Shown here in pieces: positions 41,825-51,110 of a DNA stretch of 64,000 nucleotides. The stretch covers positions 889,837-953,836 of the forward strand of contig NZ_RWIT01000001.1 in assembly GCF_003944715.1 (NCBI RefSeq), read 5' to 3'. The stretch's first letter is position 1. Each line of letters opens with the position of its first letter. The notes below the pieces were generated by a model. The model saw only the letters and a list, made by a program, of their open reading frames with translations, did not search any database and had not been told where the DNA came from. Position numbers and translations under genes: made by a program. Source of the stretch: Hymenobacter rigui. Lineage in GTDB: Bacteria > Bacteroidota > Bacteroidia > Cytophagales > Hymenobacteraceae.

Positions 41825-41840
41825 TACGAACTGATTCGTA
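41825..41840. promoter_or_regulatory. BlaI-type operator dyad 3, TACGA-N6-TCGTA
   Basis: TACGA-actgat-TCGTA, starting 27 bases after dyad 2 and about 100 bases before the ATG at 41939. All three copies keep N6 exactly while the spacer sequence differs, so the dyad itself is what is conserved. Confidence 0.7.
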
Positions 41841-41938
41841 GTGTTTCGGTCACGCTCTGCCGGCGCGTAGGTAGGGGCGGGCAGGCAACGGTGGCGGGTG
41901 GTTCGGTAGTCATTCATTTAGTGCCTTAGGTTTTTCTC

Positions 41939-42358
41939 ATGAGTAAATCACCCATTCCCAAACCCACCGAATCGGAGCTGGAAATTCTGCAGGTGCTCTG
42001 GCAGCACGGCCCTAGCACCGTCCGGTTCGTGAACGACGAGCTGAACCAGCGGCGGGAGGTAGGCTACACCACCTCCCTGAAGCTGCTGCAGTTGATGCTG
42101 GACAAAGGCCTGGTGCTGCGCGACGACGACAGCAAAACCCATGTGTACCGGGCTGCCGTGCGCGAGGAAGAAACCCAGGGTCTGCTGCTCGACCGGTTCG
42201 TGGATTCCACCTTCGGGGGCTCGGCCATGAAACTGGTGATGCAGGCGCTGGGTAACCGCCGCACCTCCCGCGAGGAGCTGGCCCAGATCCGCCGCCTGCT
42301 CAACGACATCGAAATTCAAAACGATACCACTCCACCTTCTACTCCCGACGCGCAATGA
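41939..42358 (+). CDS. BlaI/MecI/CopY-family transcriptional repressor
   Basis: 139 residues. The winged helix reads PTESELEILQVLWQHGPSTV, then VNDELNQRREVGYTTSLKLL as the recognition region and a short wing. The C-terminal helices (LLLDRFVDSTFGGSAMKLVM) dimerise and in relatives carry the protease cleavage site. No Cys-rich copper motif is present, so the CopY copper type is excluded. It overlaps the M56 peptidase gene by four bases (ATGA), the usual repressor/sensor pair. Likely binds the three dyads upstream and represses both genes. Confidence 0.92.
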   Translation: MSKSPIPKPTESELEILQVLWQHGPSTVRFVNDELNQRREVGYTTSLKLLQLMLDKGLVLRDDDSKTHVYRAAVREEETQGLLLDRFVDSTFGGSAMKLVMQALGNRRTSREELAQIRRLLNDIEIQNDTTPPSTPDAQ

Positions 42359-45051
42359 ACTGGCTGGAATCCTTTTTGCCCCCTGCGCTGGTGCGCGCCC
42401 TGGGCTGGACGTTGGTGCACTCCCTATGGCAGGGGGCGGTGGTAGCGCTGGCCTTGGCCGGGCTGCTACTGCTGCTGCGTAAGCATCAGGCCGAAATCCG
42501 CTACCGGACGGCGGCGGCGGCCTTGCTGGTGCTGTTCACGCTGGCGAGCATCACCTTTGCCCGGTACTACACGGCTACCCCGCCCGCAGCGCAGTCGGCC
42601 ACGGCTGGCTTTGTGGTGGGTGATGCTGCCATGCGGACTGACGGCGTAAAGCCCGCGGCTACCACGGTAGTTGCCTCGGCTGCAAATGAAGCCACAGTAA
42701 CCGTAGAGCCAGCCGCACCAACCGGCTTGCAGGCCTGGATTACTTACTTCGATAACAACCTGCCGGTGCTGGTGGCCGCCTGGCTGCTGGGGTTGCTGGC
42801 CATGACGCTCCGCTTGCTGGGTGGGCTGGCCTATGTGCAGCGCCTGCGCCGCTACCGGGTCCAGCCCCTGGCCGAGGAATGGCAGCAGCGCCTGCAGGCC
42901 CTGGCCGCCAAAGCCCGGCTCACGCAGCCGGTACAGCTGCTGGAATCGGCGCTGGTGCGGGTGCCGGTGGTGGTAGGCCACCTGTCGCCCGTGATTCTGC
43001 TGCCGCTGGGTACGGTTTCGGGCCTCAGTGCAGCGTATCTGGAAGCTATTCTGGCCCACGAGCTGGCCCACGTGCAGCGCCGCGATTACCTGATGAACCT
43101 GCTGCAGTCGGTAGCTGAAACGCTGTTCTTCTACCACCCCGCCGTGTGGTTTATTACGGCCTGCCTGCGCACGGAGCGGGAAAACTGCTGCGACGACGCC
43201 GCCATAGCCTTGGTAGGTGGCAACCCACTCACCGTGGCCCGGGCCCTGGCGGCCCTGGCCGAGCTTACCGCCACTCCCGAACCTAGTGAAGCCCGCCTGG
43301 CCATGTCGGCCCTGGGCCCCGATGGCTCAGTGCTGGGCCGCATCCGCCGGCTGGTGCAGGGCCGCACGGCTCCCACCTTCACCGAAGGTTTTATGGCAGC
43401 CTGCGTGGTGCTGAGTGGCTTGGTGCTGCTGACTTCCGCCGTGGCACTGGCCGACCCCCGGCCGGCCCATGAATCGGGTCTGGAGAGCAGCCTGAAACAG
43501 CTACCCTTCCTAAGTTCAGAGCCCGATACGATGCAGAAGAAAGCCGCCAGCCTGGCCCCCGGCACTCCGGCCACGCTGCCGCCCATTGCCGGCGAGGATG
43601 ACCTGGCCGCGCTAAGTGCGCCGGCCGCTTCTCCGAATCAGAGTTTTGCTGAGGCCAATACTTCGATGGCGGAGGATGATGGGGGAGAGGACGACGGCAA
43701 AAAACGCAAGCGTACCCGCCAGCAGGTGGTGGTAGTGCCCGGCCCCGGCCGCAGCCGCCCCGGCACGGTGGTAATTGAGAAAGATAAAAAAGGCCGTATC
43801 ACCAGCCTGTCGGTTGACGGGCAGCCGGTAGAAACGGCCAGCACCGGCAAATCGAAAGGCCGGAAAGCGGCCAGCCAGGTTGAGGTGATTCAGCTGCCGG
43901 CCGGCCGGCAAGCCTGGGCCAGCGGCCGGGGCTTCAGCTCTACTTTCGACAATAGTTTCGCCCGGAGCTTCCAGTTCCCGGGGGCGGGCCTGAGTACCGC
44001 CGAAGTAACCCGCATCAAGGCCGATGCCCAGCGTGCCGCCGCCGATGCCCGCCGCCAGCTGCGCGAGAACTCACAGTGGCGCATGGATATGGAGCGCGGT
44101 ACCGATGCGTGGGCCAACCAGGCAATGAAAGCCCGTGCGCAGGGCCTGAAAAGCCGGTTACAAGCTTTGCAGGGTGCTGAAAAATCACTCCGCAGTACAC
44201 TTGCCGATGAGGACCTGAACGACGAGCAGCGGGAGCGGATTGAGGAGCAGCTGGAAAACATCCGGGAGCAGCAGCAGGATGCCCGCCAGGATTTCCAGGA
44301 AGACCTGCGCGACCAGCTGGAAGATGCCGAAGACGGCAGCCGTAACGGCGGCGACGATGAGGCCGCCCACCGCCGGGTAGAGGCTGAAATGCGCCGCCAC
44401 GAAGCCGAGATGCGCCGGCTGGAAGCCGATATGCGCAAGCACGAAGGGGACATGCGCCGCACCGAATCCGAACTGCGTCGTCAAGAGGAGCAGATGCGCC
44501 GCACCGAGCATGACCGGACCGACGAAGCCGCCCTGCTGCGTGAATTACGCAAAGATGGGCTTATCACCAGCCCTAACAGCGTGCAGCTGAGCCTGAACGC
44601 CGCCAACCTCACTGTGAACGGCAAAAAGCAGCCCGCCGCCGTGCGCGACAAGTACCTGAAACTGGTGGAGCAGCAGACGGGCCGGCCCTTCAAAGGCTCC
44701 TACAACTTCAACCGCCAGACGTCCGGCACCACGGCTACCTTCCGCGGGCCTAGTGCGCCACCCGCACCCCCGGCACCGCCCGCACCCGGCGTACCGGCTC
44801 CGCCCACGCCGCCCCGTCCGCCCCGCGCCCCGCGCTTCAACTCCGACAATATTCGGGCGGAGCTGCGCAAAGACGGGGTGATTGGAGCCAGTGAGAAAAG
44901 CTTCCAGTTTCAGCTGAACGACGAAGGCCTGACCGTCAACGGCAAAAAGCAGTCAGATGCTTTGGCCAACAAGTATCGGAAACTGGTGGATGAGTCGGAT
45001 GGTAACGGCCGCAATACCCACCGTAATGTGCAGATTTCGATAAGCGAGTAA
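42355..45051 (+). CDS. BlaR1-like M56 membrane metallopeptidase with long coiled-coil C-terminus
   Basis: 898 residues. The N-terminal M56 unit has four membrane helices (about 12-40, 45-66, 133-155, 342-366) and the zinc motif LAHELAHVQRRDY with HELAH at about 235-239. It would cleave the repressor when activated. There is no penicillin-binding sensor domain. Instead, the periplasmic part has Pro/Gly-rich linkers and a very long charged coiled coil (AHRRVEAEMRRHEAEMRRLE). It ends in two similar copies of about 55 residues (ELRKDG...LTVNGKKQ...KY.KLV) near 730-785 and 835-890, separated by a Pro-rich linker. The signal sensed is unknown. Confidence 0.88.
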   Translation: MNWLESFLPPALVRALGWTLVHSLWQGAVVALALAGLLLLLRKHQAEIRYRTAAAALLVLFTLASITFARYYTATPPAAQSATAGFVVGDAAMRTDGVKPAATTVVASAANEATVTVEPAAPTGLQAWITYFDNNLPVLVAAWLLGLLAMTLRLLGGLAYVQRLRRYRVQPLAEEWQQRLQALAAKARLTQPVQLLESALVRVPVVVGHLSPVILLPLGTVSGLSAAYLEAILAHELAHVQRRDYLMNLLQSVAETLFFYHPAVWFITACLRTERENCCDDAAIALVGGNPLTVARALAALAELTATPEPSEARLAMSALGPDGSVLGRIRRLVQGRTAPTFTEGFMAACVVLSGLVLLTSAVALADPRPAHESGLESSLKQLPFLSSEPDTMQKKAASLAPGTPATLPPIAGEDDLAALSAPAASPNQSFAEANTSMAEDDGGEDDGKKRKRTRQQVVVVPGPGRSRPGTVVIEKDKKGRITSLSVDGQPVETASTGKSKGRKAASQVEVIQLPAGRQAWASGRGFSSTFDNSFARSFQFPGAGLSTAEVTRIKADAQRAAADARRQLRENSQWRMDMERGTDAWANQAMKARAQGLKSRLQALQGAEKSLRSTLADEDLNDEQRERIEEQLENIREQQQDARQDFQEDLRDQLEDAEDGSRNGGDDEAAHRRVEAEMRRHEAEMRRLEADMRKHEGDMRRTESELRRQEEQMRRTEHDRTDEAALLRELRKDGLITSPNSVQLSLNAANLTVNGKKQPAAVRDKYLKLVEQQTGRPFKGSYNFNRQTSGTTATFRGPSAPPAPPAPPAPGVPAPPTPPRPPRAPRFNSDNIRAELRKDGVIGASEKSFQFQLNDEGLTVNGKKQSDALANKYRKLVDESDGNGRNTHRNVQISISE

Positions 45052-45068
45052 GCAAGCTGCCCGTCACT

Positions 45069-45103
45069 ATCGGCCGCCGCTGCAACGGCGGCCGATTTTT
45101 TTT
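45069..45103 (+). terminator. Terminator of the blaI-M56 unit
   Basis: Stem atcggccgccg/cggcggccgat, six-base loop and eight Ts, 18 bases after the M56 stop. Confidence 0.92.
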
Positions 45104-45297
45104 AGTGTGAAGAATTTGTGAAGAGGCAACGGTTAGGCTACGGCCTGCATCTATTGCAGCATTCCGCCCGGCTGTGGCCTGGGCGGCGACCCTCCGAACC
45201 GGTACCACCCACCTCAATTATACCGCCCTGGCTACCGGGCAATTTCATCCCCTCTACCACCTTCTGCTTGTTGTACTTTTTCTCTCGTCGTCGCGCC

Positions 45298-47904
45298 GTG
45301 AACTGTTGTCGTGTGCTCCTGCTGCTGGTTGGTTGGCTTTGTGTAGCTGGCGTAGCGCAGGCCCAGACTGCCCCCGAAACGCCCGCCAATGCCGCCGTGC
45401 CCGCGGCCAAGCGCCAGCTCCAGGCCGTGCGGATTACTGAAGCCATTAAGCTGGATGGCGACCTGAACGAGGCCGTGTGGCAGCAGGCCCCGGTAGCCAC
45501 CGATTTCATCCAGAACCGCCCCAATCCCGGCCCCCGCGAAAAGCACAAAACCGAGGTACGCATCCTCTATGATGACGCCAACCTGTACGTGGGTGCCCTC
45601 ATGCACGACGTGAGCCAGGATTCCATCCTGCGGGAACTGTCGGGCCGCGACAACATGGGCAACACCGACTTCTTCGGGATTTTCCTGGATACCTACCACG
45701 ATAAAATCAACGGCTACGGCTTCTTCGTGACCACCGGCGGCGTACAGGCCGATGCCCGCTACTCGCCGGCCGGGGGTGAGGATTTCAACTGGAACGCCGT
45801 GTGGGACTCGCGCACGGCCCTGCGCGGCACCGACTGGGTGTGCGAGATGCGCATTCCGTACTCGGCCATCCGCTTCAGCAAAGCCCCTGAGCAGCTGTGG
45901 GGCGTGAACTTCATGCGTCAGCGCAAAAAGGAAAACCAGGGCTTTTTCTGGAATGAGGTGAAGCCCGCCGTGGATGGCTTCGTGAACCAGTGGGGCGAGC
46001 TGCTGGGCATCAAGGACGTGCAGCCCCCGCTGCGCCTCTCGCTCACGCCCTACATTTCGGCCTACGCCAACCACTACCCCTACAACGTGCAGGGCACCCG
46101 CAATGCCAGCACCAGCTTCAACGGCGGGGCCGATGTGAAGTGGGGCATCAACGAGAGCTTCACGCTGGACGCCACACTGGTGCCCGACTTCGGGCAGGTG
46201 CAGAGCGACAACCAGGTGCTCAACCTCTCGCCGTTTGAGGTGCAGTACAACGAAAACCGCCAGTTCTTCACCGAAGGTACCGAGCTGTTCAACAAGGGCA
46301 ACCTGTTCTACTCGCGGCGGGTGGGTGCGCAGCCCATTGGCTTCTACGACGTGAGCAGTCAGCTGCGGGCCGGCGAAATGGGCCCCGACGGTAAGCGGCG
46401 GCCGGGCGAGGCCGTGGTAAGCAACCCCGGCGTAACGCGCCTGCTCAACGCCACCAAAGTATCGGGCCGCACCAAGAACGGGCTGGGCGTGGGCGTGTTC
46501 AACGCCCTGAGCAACGACGTGTACGCCACCGTGCGCGACTCGGCCAGCGGCCGGGAGCGGGACATTCTCACCCAGCCCTTCAGCAACTACAACATTGTGG
46601 TGCTTGACCAGAGCCTGAAAAACAACTCGTACGTGTCGCTCATCAACACCAACGTCACGCGCTGGGGCAGCACCTACGATGCCAACGTAACGGGCGGCCT
46701 GTTCCGCTTCGCCGATAAGAAGAACGCCTACGCCATTGATGGCCGGGTGGTGTACTCGCGGCGGCGCGGTAATGTGTTCGGCTCCGACACGCTGCACATC
46801 GACGACCAGAACGGCTATAAGTACCAAATTGGCCTGAGCAAAATCAGCGGCAACCTTACCTGGAGCGTGGGGCAGGGCATTGAGTCGGACACCTACAACC
46901 CCAACGATTTGGGCATTCTGTTCGGTAACAACAACATCTCGCAGTACGCCAACATCAGCTACAACAAGTACCAGCCCTTCTGGAAGGTGAACAACTTCTA
47001 CTCATGGATGGGGGTGAACCACTCGCTGCTCTACAAGCCCACGCGCTATCAGAACGCCAACCTGGCCGGCGGCTGGAACACCACCTTCACCAAGAGCTTC
47101 CTGACTACGGGCATGAACTTCGACGTGAACCCCGTAACCCACGACTACTTCGAGCCCCGGCAGTACCCGTTGGGCGACTACTACGTGCGGGTACCGGTGA
47201 ATGCCAACGTGGGCGGCTTCATCTCCAGCGACTACCGCAAGAAGCTGGCCTGGGACCTGAACGCTGGCGTGCGGTGGTACGCCCAGGACGACCGGTTTCA
47301 GCGCCCTCGCCGCATGGGCTACGGTTTGGGCATTTCGCCGCGCTACCGCGTGAGCAATCAGCTCAACTTCCGTTATAGCTTTGATTGGAACCTGCGCCAG
47401 CACCAGGTGGGCTACGTGAACGGCGGCATTGATACCAGCCTGCCCGACGATGCCCGCTTCCGCGACGAACATCCCAACGACGTGCTGCTGGGCGTGCGGC
47501 GCGTGCTCACGGTGACCAACACGGTGTCGGGCGGCTACACGTTCAACAACCGCATGTCGCTGACGGTGCGGGTGCGCCACTACACCAGCACGGTGAACTA
47601 CAGCGAATTTGCCCGCCTAAGCAAAAACGGCGAGGAAGCACCCGTGGATTACCGCCGCAACCGCGACAATACCTTCAACGCCTTCAACGTGGACGCGGTG
47701 TACTCGTGGTGGTTTGCGCCCGGCTCACAGGTGAGCATCGTGTGGAAAAACGCCAGCTCATCATTCTTGGAGGCCAACGAGGCCACGCCGCTATATTTTG
47801 ATAACCTGAGCAACACCATCAACACGCCCCACAACAACAACGTGAGCGTGAAGGTGCTGTACTACCTGGATTACCTGATGCTGAAGCGCCGCTCGAAGGT
47901 GTAA
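45298..47904 (+). CDS. DUF5916 protein with N-terminal CBM9-like domain
   Basis: 868 residues from GTG 45298 (signal peptide MNCCRVLLLLVGWLCVAGVA, then QAQ). Residues 40-220 are a family-9 carbohydrate-binding-like domain: ITEAIKLDGDLNEAVWQQAP, VRILYDDANLYVGALMHD, EMRIPYSAIRFSK. The rest is DUF5916, with a long series of amphipathic beta strands ending in LYYLDYLMLKRRSKV, so an outer-membrane barrel is likely. The domain pair is common in Bacteroidota but its substrate is not defined. A TACTTTTT box (45274-45281) precedes the start by 17 bases. Confidence 0.82.
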   Translation: MNCCRVLLLLVGWLCVAGVAQAQTAPETPANAAVPAAKRQLQAVRITEAIKLDGDLNEAVWQQAPVATDFIQNRPNPGPREKHKTEVRILYDDANLYVGALMHDVSQDSILRELSGRDNMGNTDFFGIFLDTYHDKINGYGFFVTTGGVQADARYSPAGGEDFNWNAVWDSRTALRGTDWVCEMRIPYSAIRFSKAPEQLWGVNFMRQRKKENQGFFWNEVKPAVDGFVNQWGELLGIKDVQPPLRLSLTPYISAYANHYPYNVQGTRNASTSFNGGADVKWGINESFTLDATLVPDFGQVQSDNQVLNLSPFEVQYNENRQFFTEGTELFNKGNLFYSRRVGAQPIGFYDVSSQLRAGEMGPDGKRRPGEAVVSNPGVTRLLNATKVSGRTKNGLGVGVFNALSNDVYATVRDSASGRERDILTQPFSNYNIVVLDQSLKNNSYVSLINTNVTRWGSTYDANVTGGLFRFADKKNAYAIDGRVVYSRRRGNVFGSDTLHIDDQNGYKYQIGLSKISGNLTWSVGQGIESDTYNPNDLGILFGNNNISQYANISYNKYQPFWKVNNFYSWMGVNHSLLYKPTRYQNANLAGGWNTTFTKSFLTTGMNFDVNPVTHDYFEPRQYPLGDYYVRVPVNANVGGFISSDYRKKLAWDLNAGVRWYAQDDRFQRPRRMGYGLGISPRYRVSNQLNFRYSFDWNLRQHQVGYVNGGIDTSLPDDARFRDEHPNDVLLGVRRVLTVTNTVSGGYTFNNRMSLTVRVRHYTSTVNYSEFARLSKNGEEAPVDYRRNRDNTFNAFNVDAVYSWWFAPGSQVSIVWKNASSSFLEANEATPLYFDNLSNTINTPHNNNVSVKVLYYLDYLMLKRRSKV

Positions 47905-47924
47905 CAGTAAAAGCCTGGCTATTC

Positions 47925-47962
47925 AAACGGCCCGGTCGCCTGCACTGGCGGCCGGGCCGTTT
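47925..47962 (+). terminator. Terminator after the DUF5916 gene
   Basis: Stem aaacggcccggtcgcc/ggcggccgggccgttt (one mismatch), six-base loop, 20 bases past the stop. It has only a short T tail. Confidence 0.75.
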
Positions 47963-48084
47963 GTATGAGAAGGTGTCGGGTTTATCGGGAATTGCCGGAC
48001 TTCCATCGATTGAAATTGGCGACCAGCCGGAGGCAGAGCAACTTAGGGTAGAGAATCAGACAACAACCTAACCCGTACTGCCTT

Positions 48085-48807
48085 ATGGAACGCAAGAATT
48101 TTCTGAAAAGCCTGTTTGTGGGCGCTGTTTCGGCTCCGGCAGTGCTAGCTGCCTGCAGCAAAGACGATGCGGATACTGCTACGCCCGCCACTACCGGGGG
48201 CACTACGGGCGGCACTACCGCCGGCAGCTGCACGGTGGCCCCCACCGAAACCGAAGGGCCCTTTCCCACCAAGGTGCCGTCGTCGTACGTGCGCTCCGAC
48301 ATCCGCGACGACCGCACGGGCTACAAGCTCACGGCTACTATCACCCTCATGAACAGCAACGCCAGCTGCGCCGCCCTGGCTGGTGCCCTGGTGGATATCT
48401 GGCACTGTGATAAGGACGGCAACTACTCGGAGTACGGCGGCTCGGGCATGCAGAGCACCAACTACCAGAGCGTACACTTCCTGCGGGGCCGCCAGACCAC
48501 CAACGCCAGCGGACAGGTGCAGTTTACCACCATCTTCCCGGGCTGGTACTCGGGCCGGGCCACCCATATTCACGTGCACGTGTACTCGGCCACCGGTATC
48601 TCGCTCAAAGTCACCCAGATTGCCTTTCCGGAAGGTTCCGGTACGGCCGTGGCGGCGGTGGGTGGCTACAGCAAGGGCATGAGCGGCTACACCTACAACG
48701 CCCAAGACAACGTGTTCAGCGACGGGGTGGCGCAGGAACTGGCCACCGTCACCGGCAATACTACTGATGGTTTTCAGCTGAATATTTCTTTCGCCGTACC
48801 CGCCTAG
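48085..48807 (+). CDS. Intradiol ring-cleavage dioxygenase-like lipoprotein
   Basis: 240 residues. N-terminus MERKNFLKSLFVGAVSAPAV with LAAC at 21-24 gives a lipoprotein signal. The mature part begins with a Thr/Gly-rich linker, then the dioxygenase domain: TETEGPFPTKVPSSYVRSDI, GALVDIWHCDKDGNYSEY, FTTIFPGWYSGRATHIHVHV. The non-haem Fe ligands (two Tyr, in NYSEY and GWYSG; two His, in HIHVHV) are all present. Catechol-type substrates are cleaved by cytoplasmic relatives; an anchored form would act at the envelope. Substrate unknown. Confidence 0.85.
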   Translation: MERKNFLKSLFVGAVSAPAVLAACSKDDADTATPATTGGTTGGTTAGSCTVAPTETEGPFPTKVPSSYVRSDIRDDRTGYKLTATITLMNSNASCAALAGALVDIWHCDKDGNYSEYGGSGMQSTNYQSVHFLRGRQTTNASGQVQFTTIFPGWYSGRATHIHVHVYSATGISLKVTQIAFPEGSGTAVAAVGGYSKGMSGYTYNAQDNVFSDGVAQELATVTGNTTDGFQLNISFAVPA

Positions 48808-48886
48808 CCTGGCCGGTATGAGTTCGTACAGGAGCTGTTTTACCTGGCCACTCGCCACGCCGCAAAACGCCTAAACATGCCTAACC

Positions 48887-49402
48887 ATGGCCGAGCGCAT
48901 TATCACTCTCTGTTACCGGAAAATCATCGACGCCACCTCCCCGCGGCCCTGGGATAAGCTGGTGTTTGAGGATACCTACGGGGAGTTGCGGCTGCAGGCT
49001 CAGGTATTCAACACCGATGGCCGATTCCGCACCTATGCCGAGCTGCTGCACCAGGTACCAGGGGCCGGGCAGCTGCCGTTTCTGGTCAGTGCTGTGGTGC
49101 GCGGCTATCTGCCCCAGCTAAATGGCCTAATACCGGATATAGTAGATAACCTGGGTCGGCATTTTCTGAAATTCAGCCGGTTTCAGTTCGAAATCATCAA
49201 CTCCGACTTACGGGACCGGAGCCGTCATCAGGTAGCCATCAACTTCTACTCCGACGCTCTGTGCTGGCACGATACTATTGGCACGCTGCTGCTGGTGTCG
49301 GAGGCAGCGGCGGTGTCCGAAAGCGGGGAGTGGCTGACGCACCTGGTGCCGGTGCAGCCCTATTTGAGCGTGTATTCCATTCAACAACCTCCTGCCCCAT
49401 GA
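48887..49402 (+). CDS. Hypothetical protein next to a pirin-like cupin
   Basis: 171 residues, soluble, no signal peptide. It has alternating hydrophobic strands (FLVSAVVRGYLPQLNGLIPD, LLLVSEAAAVSESGEWL) and a Trp/His segment ALCWHDTIG. I recognise no family. The stop overlaps the ATGATG of the next gene, so the two are translationally coupled and may act together. Confidence 0.6.
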   Translation: MAERIITLCYRKIIDATSPRPWDKLVFEDTYGELRLQAQVFNTDGRFRTYAELLHQVPGAGQLPFLVSAVVRGYLPQLNGLIPDIVDNLGRHFLKFSRFQFEIINSDLRDRSRHQVAINFYSDALCWHDTIGTLLLVSEAAAVSESGEWLTHLVPVQPYLSVYSIQQPPAP

Positions 49403-50097
49403 TGCTCCAAACGCCCGGTCGCATTTATCTGGCCGACCAGCATGGTACGCACTGCACACCGCATTCAAGCCGTTGCAGCGTGTTTTCCTTCGGGGCGTAT
49501 CAGGATGCCCAGCGCCCCGCCCTGGGCCGCCTGCTGGCTTTCAACCAGGAAACGCTCGGCGGCGGGCAACAGCTTACCCTGGATGCCCCGCAGGATGTCG
49601 GCTGCCTGGTGCTGCCGCTCACCGGCGCAATACAGTGTGCGGTATCCGCCGAACCGGTGCAGGTGGAAGTAGAGCAGGTTTGGGTAAGCCGGCTAAGTGC
49701 TCAGCAGTCGGTAACCTTGCATAACCCGTTTCCTGAAGATGCCGTGCAGTTCCTGCACATCTGGCTGGAGCCCAACCAGACGGCGGCAACGCAGCTCGCA
49801 CCGGTACTGGCGTACACTTTCGAGGAGCTGGAGCAGGGGCTGGCCAGGGTAATGGACTTTTCGGATGACTGGCCGTTTGCTCTGCTTCTGGGGCGGTTTC
49901 AGGGGCGACAGGAAACGGCACATCCGGTGCAGCAGCCCGGCAATCTGATTTTCGCTTACGCGCTGGCCGGCGCTTTTGAGATAGAGGGACGTCTGTTGCA
50001 CCCAAACGATGGGCTGGCCCTGTGGCCCACGCAGGCCGCAGAAATAGAGGCCCTTAGTAACAACGCGCTGCTGCTGCTGCTGGAAGTGAAGGGTTAG
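49399..50097 (+). CDS. Pirin-like bicupin protein
   Basis: 232 residues from MMLQTPGRIYLADQHG. Pirin-family patterns: an N-terminal cupin (LLAFNQETLGGGQQLTLDAP, LPLTGAIQCAV) and a C-terminal one (NLIFAYALAGAFEIEGRLLH, DGLALWPT). The iron-binding His set of classical pirins is mostly missing (only HNPFPEDAVQFLHIWL is suggestive), so a quercetinase-type activity is doubtful. Start is fixed by the ATGATG overlap with the upstream gene; a frame from 49261 is a shadow. Its end is 19 bases from the convergent meaB gene. Confidence 0.7.
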   Translation: MMLQTPGRIYLADQHGTHCTPHSSRCSVFSFGAYQDAQRPALGRLLAFNQETLGGGQQLTLDAPQDVGCLVLPLTGAIQCAVSAEPVQVEVEQVWVSRLSAQQSVTLHNPFPEDAVQFLHIWLEPNQTAATQLAPVLAYTFEELEQGLARVMDFSDDWPFALLLGRFQGRQETAHPVQQPGNLIFAYALAGAFEIEGRLLHPNDGLALWPTQAAEIEALSNNALLLLLEVKG

Positions 50098-50116
50098 GTA
50101 AGCCCGGCTGTACCGC

Positions 50117-51094
50117 CTATAGCCCCAGCAGCTCCTCGGCTGCCCCGAATGCCGACTTCGTGCCGTTCATCACCTGGCGGCGGAGTTCCGGCAGGCTGCC
50201 GGCTACCTCGGGGCGCGCGTAGAAGCGGGTTTCCAATGCTTCCCGAATGGTTTCGTGAAGCCAGTGCAGGTTTTGCTCCTGCCGCCGCTGCTGGAAATAG
50301 CCGTTGGCCTGGGCGTGCTGCACGTACTGCTCCACCACCTGCCACACTTCGGGCACGCCCGCTCCGGTCAGGGCCGAGGAGGTAGTGACCACCGGGCTCC
50401 ATTGCGAAGCCGCCAGCGGAAACAGGTGCAGCGCATTCTGGTATTCGGCGCGGGCGCGGCGGGCAGCCTGCTCATTGCCCCCGTCGGCTTTGGTGATGGT
50501 CACGGCATCGGCCATTTCCATGATGCCTTTCTTGATGCCCTGCAGTTCGTCGCCGGCCCCAGCCAGCATCAGCAGTAGGAAGAAATCCACCATGCCGTGC
50601 ACGGCCGTTTCGCTCTGACCCACGCCCACGGTTTCCACAAAAATGACGTCGTGGCCGGCCGCTTCGCACAGGGCCAGGGCTTCGCGGGTGCTGCGCGTAA
50701 CGCCGCCCAGGCTGCGGCCGGCCGGGCTGGGCCGGATGAAGGCCTGCGGATGGGCGGCCAGCTCATTCATGCGGGTTTTGTCGCCGAGGATGCTGCCGCC
50801 GCTGCGCTGGCTGCTGGGGTCCACGGCCAATACCGCCAGCCGCTTGCCCTGTTCGCGCACCAGATGCCGGCCCAGGGCTTCAATAAACGTGCTTTTGCCC
50901 ACGCCTGGCACCCCCGTAATGCCCAGCCGCACGGAGTGGCCGGCGTGCGGCAGCACCGCATCCAGCACCTGCCGGGCCAGGTCCTGGTCGGAGGGGAGGG
51001 TGCTTTCCACCAGCGTAATGGCCCGGCTGAGCATCACGCGGTTGCCGGCCAGCACGCCGTCGATGTACTCAGTAGGGGAAAAGCGTTTGGGCAC
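50117..51094 (-). CDS. meaB: Methylmalonyl-CoA mutase-associated GTPase MeaB
   Basis: G3E-type GTPase that loads and protects adenosylcobalamin on methylmalonyl-CoA mutase. P-loop GVPGVGKSTFIEALG at about 60-74; switch region VDPSSQRSGGSILGDKTRM; DVIFVETVGVGQSE (Mg and switch II); base-binding TITKADGG. The C-terminal helical part (HWLHETIREALETRF) dimerises. Length 325 is standard. The mutase genes are not in the window. Together with the carboxylase at 29420 it indicates propionyl-CoA metabolism. Confidence 0.95.
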   Translation of the reverse strand: MPKRFSPTEYIDGVLAGNRVMLSRAITLVESTLPSDQDLARQVLDAVLPHAGHSVRLGITGVPGVGKSTFIEALGRHLVREQGKRLAVLAVDPSSQRSGGSILGDKTRMNELAAHPQAFIRPSPAGRSLGGVTRSTREALALCEAAGHDVIFVETVGVGQSETAVHGMVDFFLLLMLAGAGDELQGIKKGIMEMADAVTITKADGGNEQAARRARAEYQNALHLFPLAASQWSPVVTTSSALTGAGVPEVWQVVEQYVQHAQANGYFQQRRQEQNLHWLHETIREALETRFYARPEVAGSLPELRRQVMNGTKSAFGAAEELLGL

Positions 51095-51110
51095 GGGCAG
51101 AAATAAATGT

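Noticed and set aside
45232..46827. 531-codon minus-strand frame opposite the DUF5916 gene
   Set aside because: Shadow frame rich in His/Gly/Val typical of antisense high-GC sequence; no domain, and the plus strand encodes a recognisable protein.
49261..49398. Longer start for the pirin-like gene
   Set aside because: The extension overlaps the upstream gene in another frame and is Gly/Ala-rich shadow sequence; the ATGATG overlap gives a better start.
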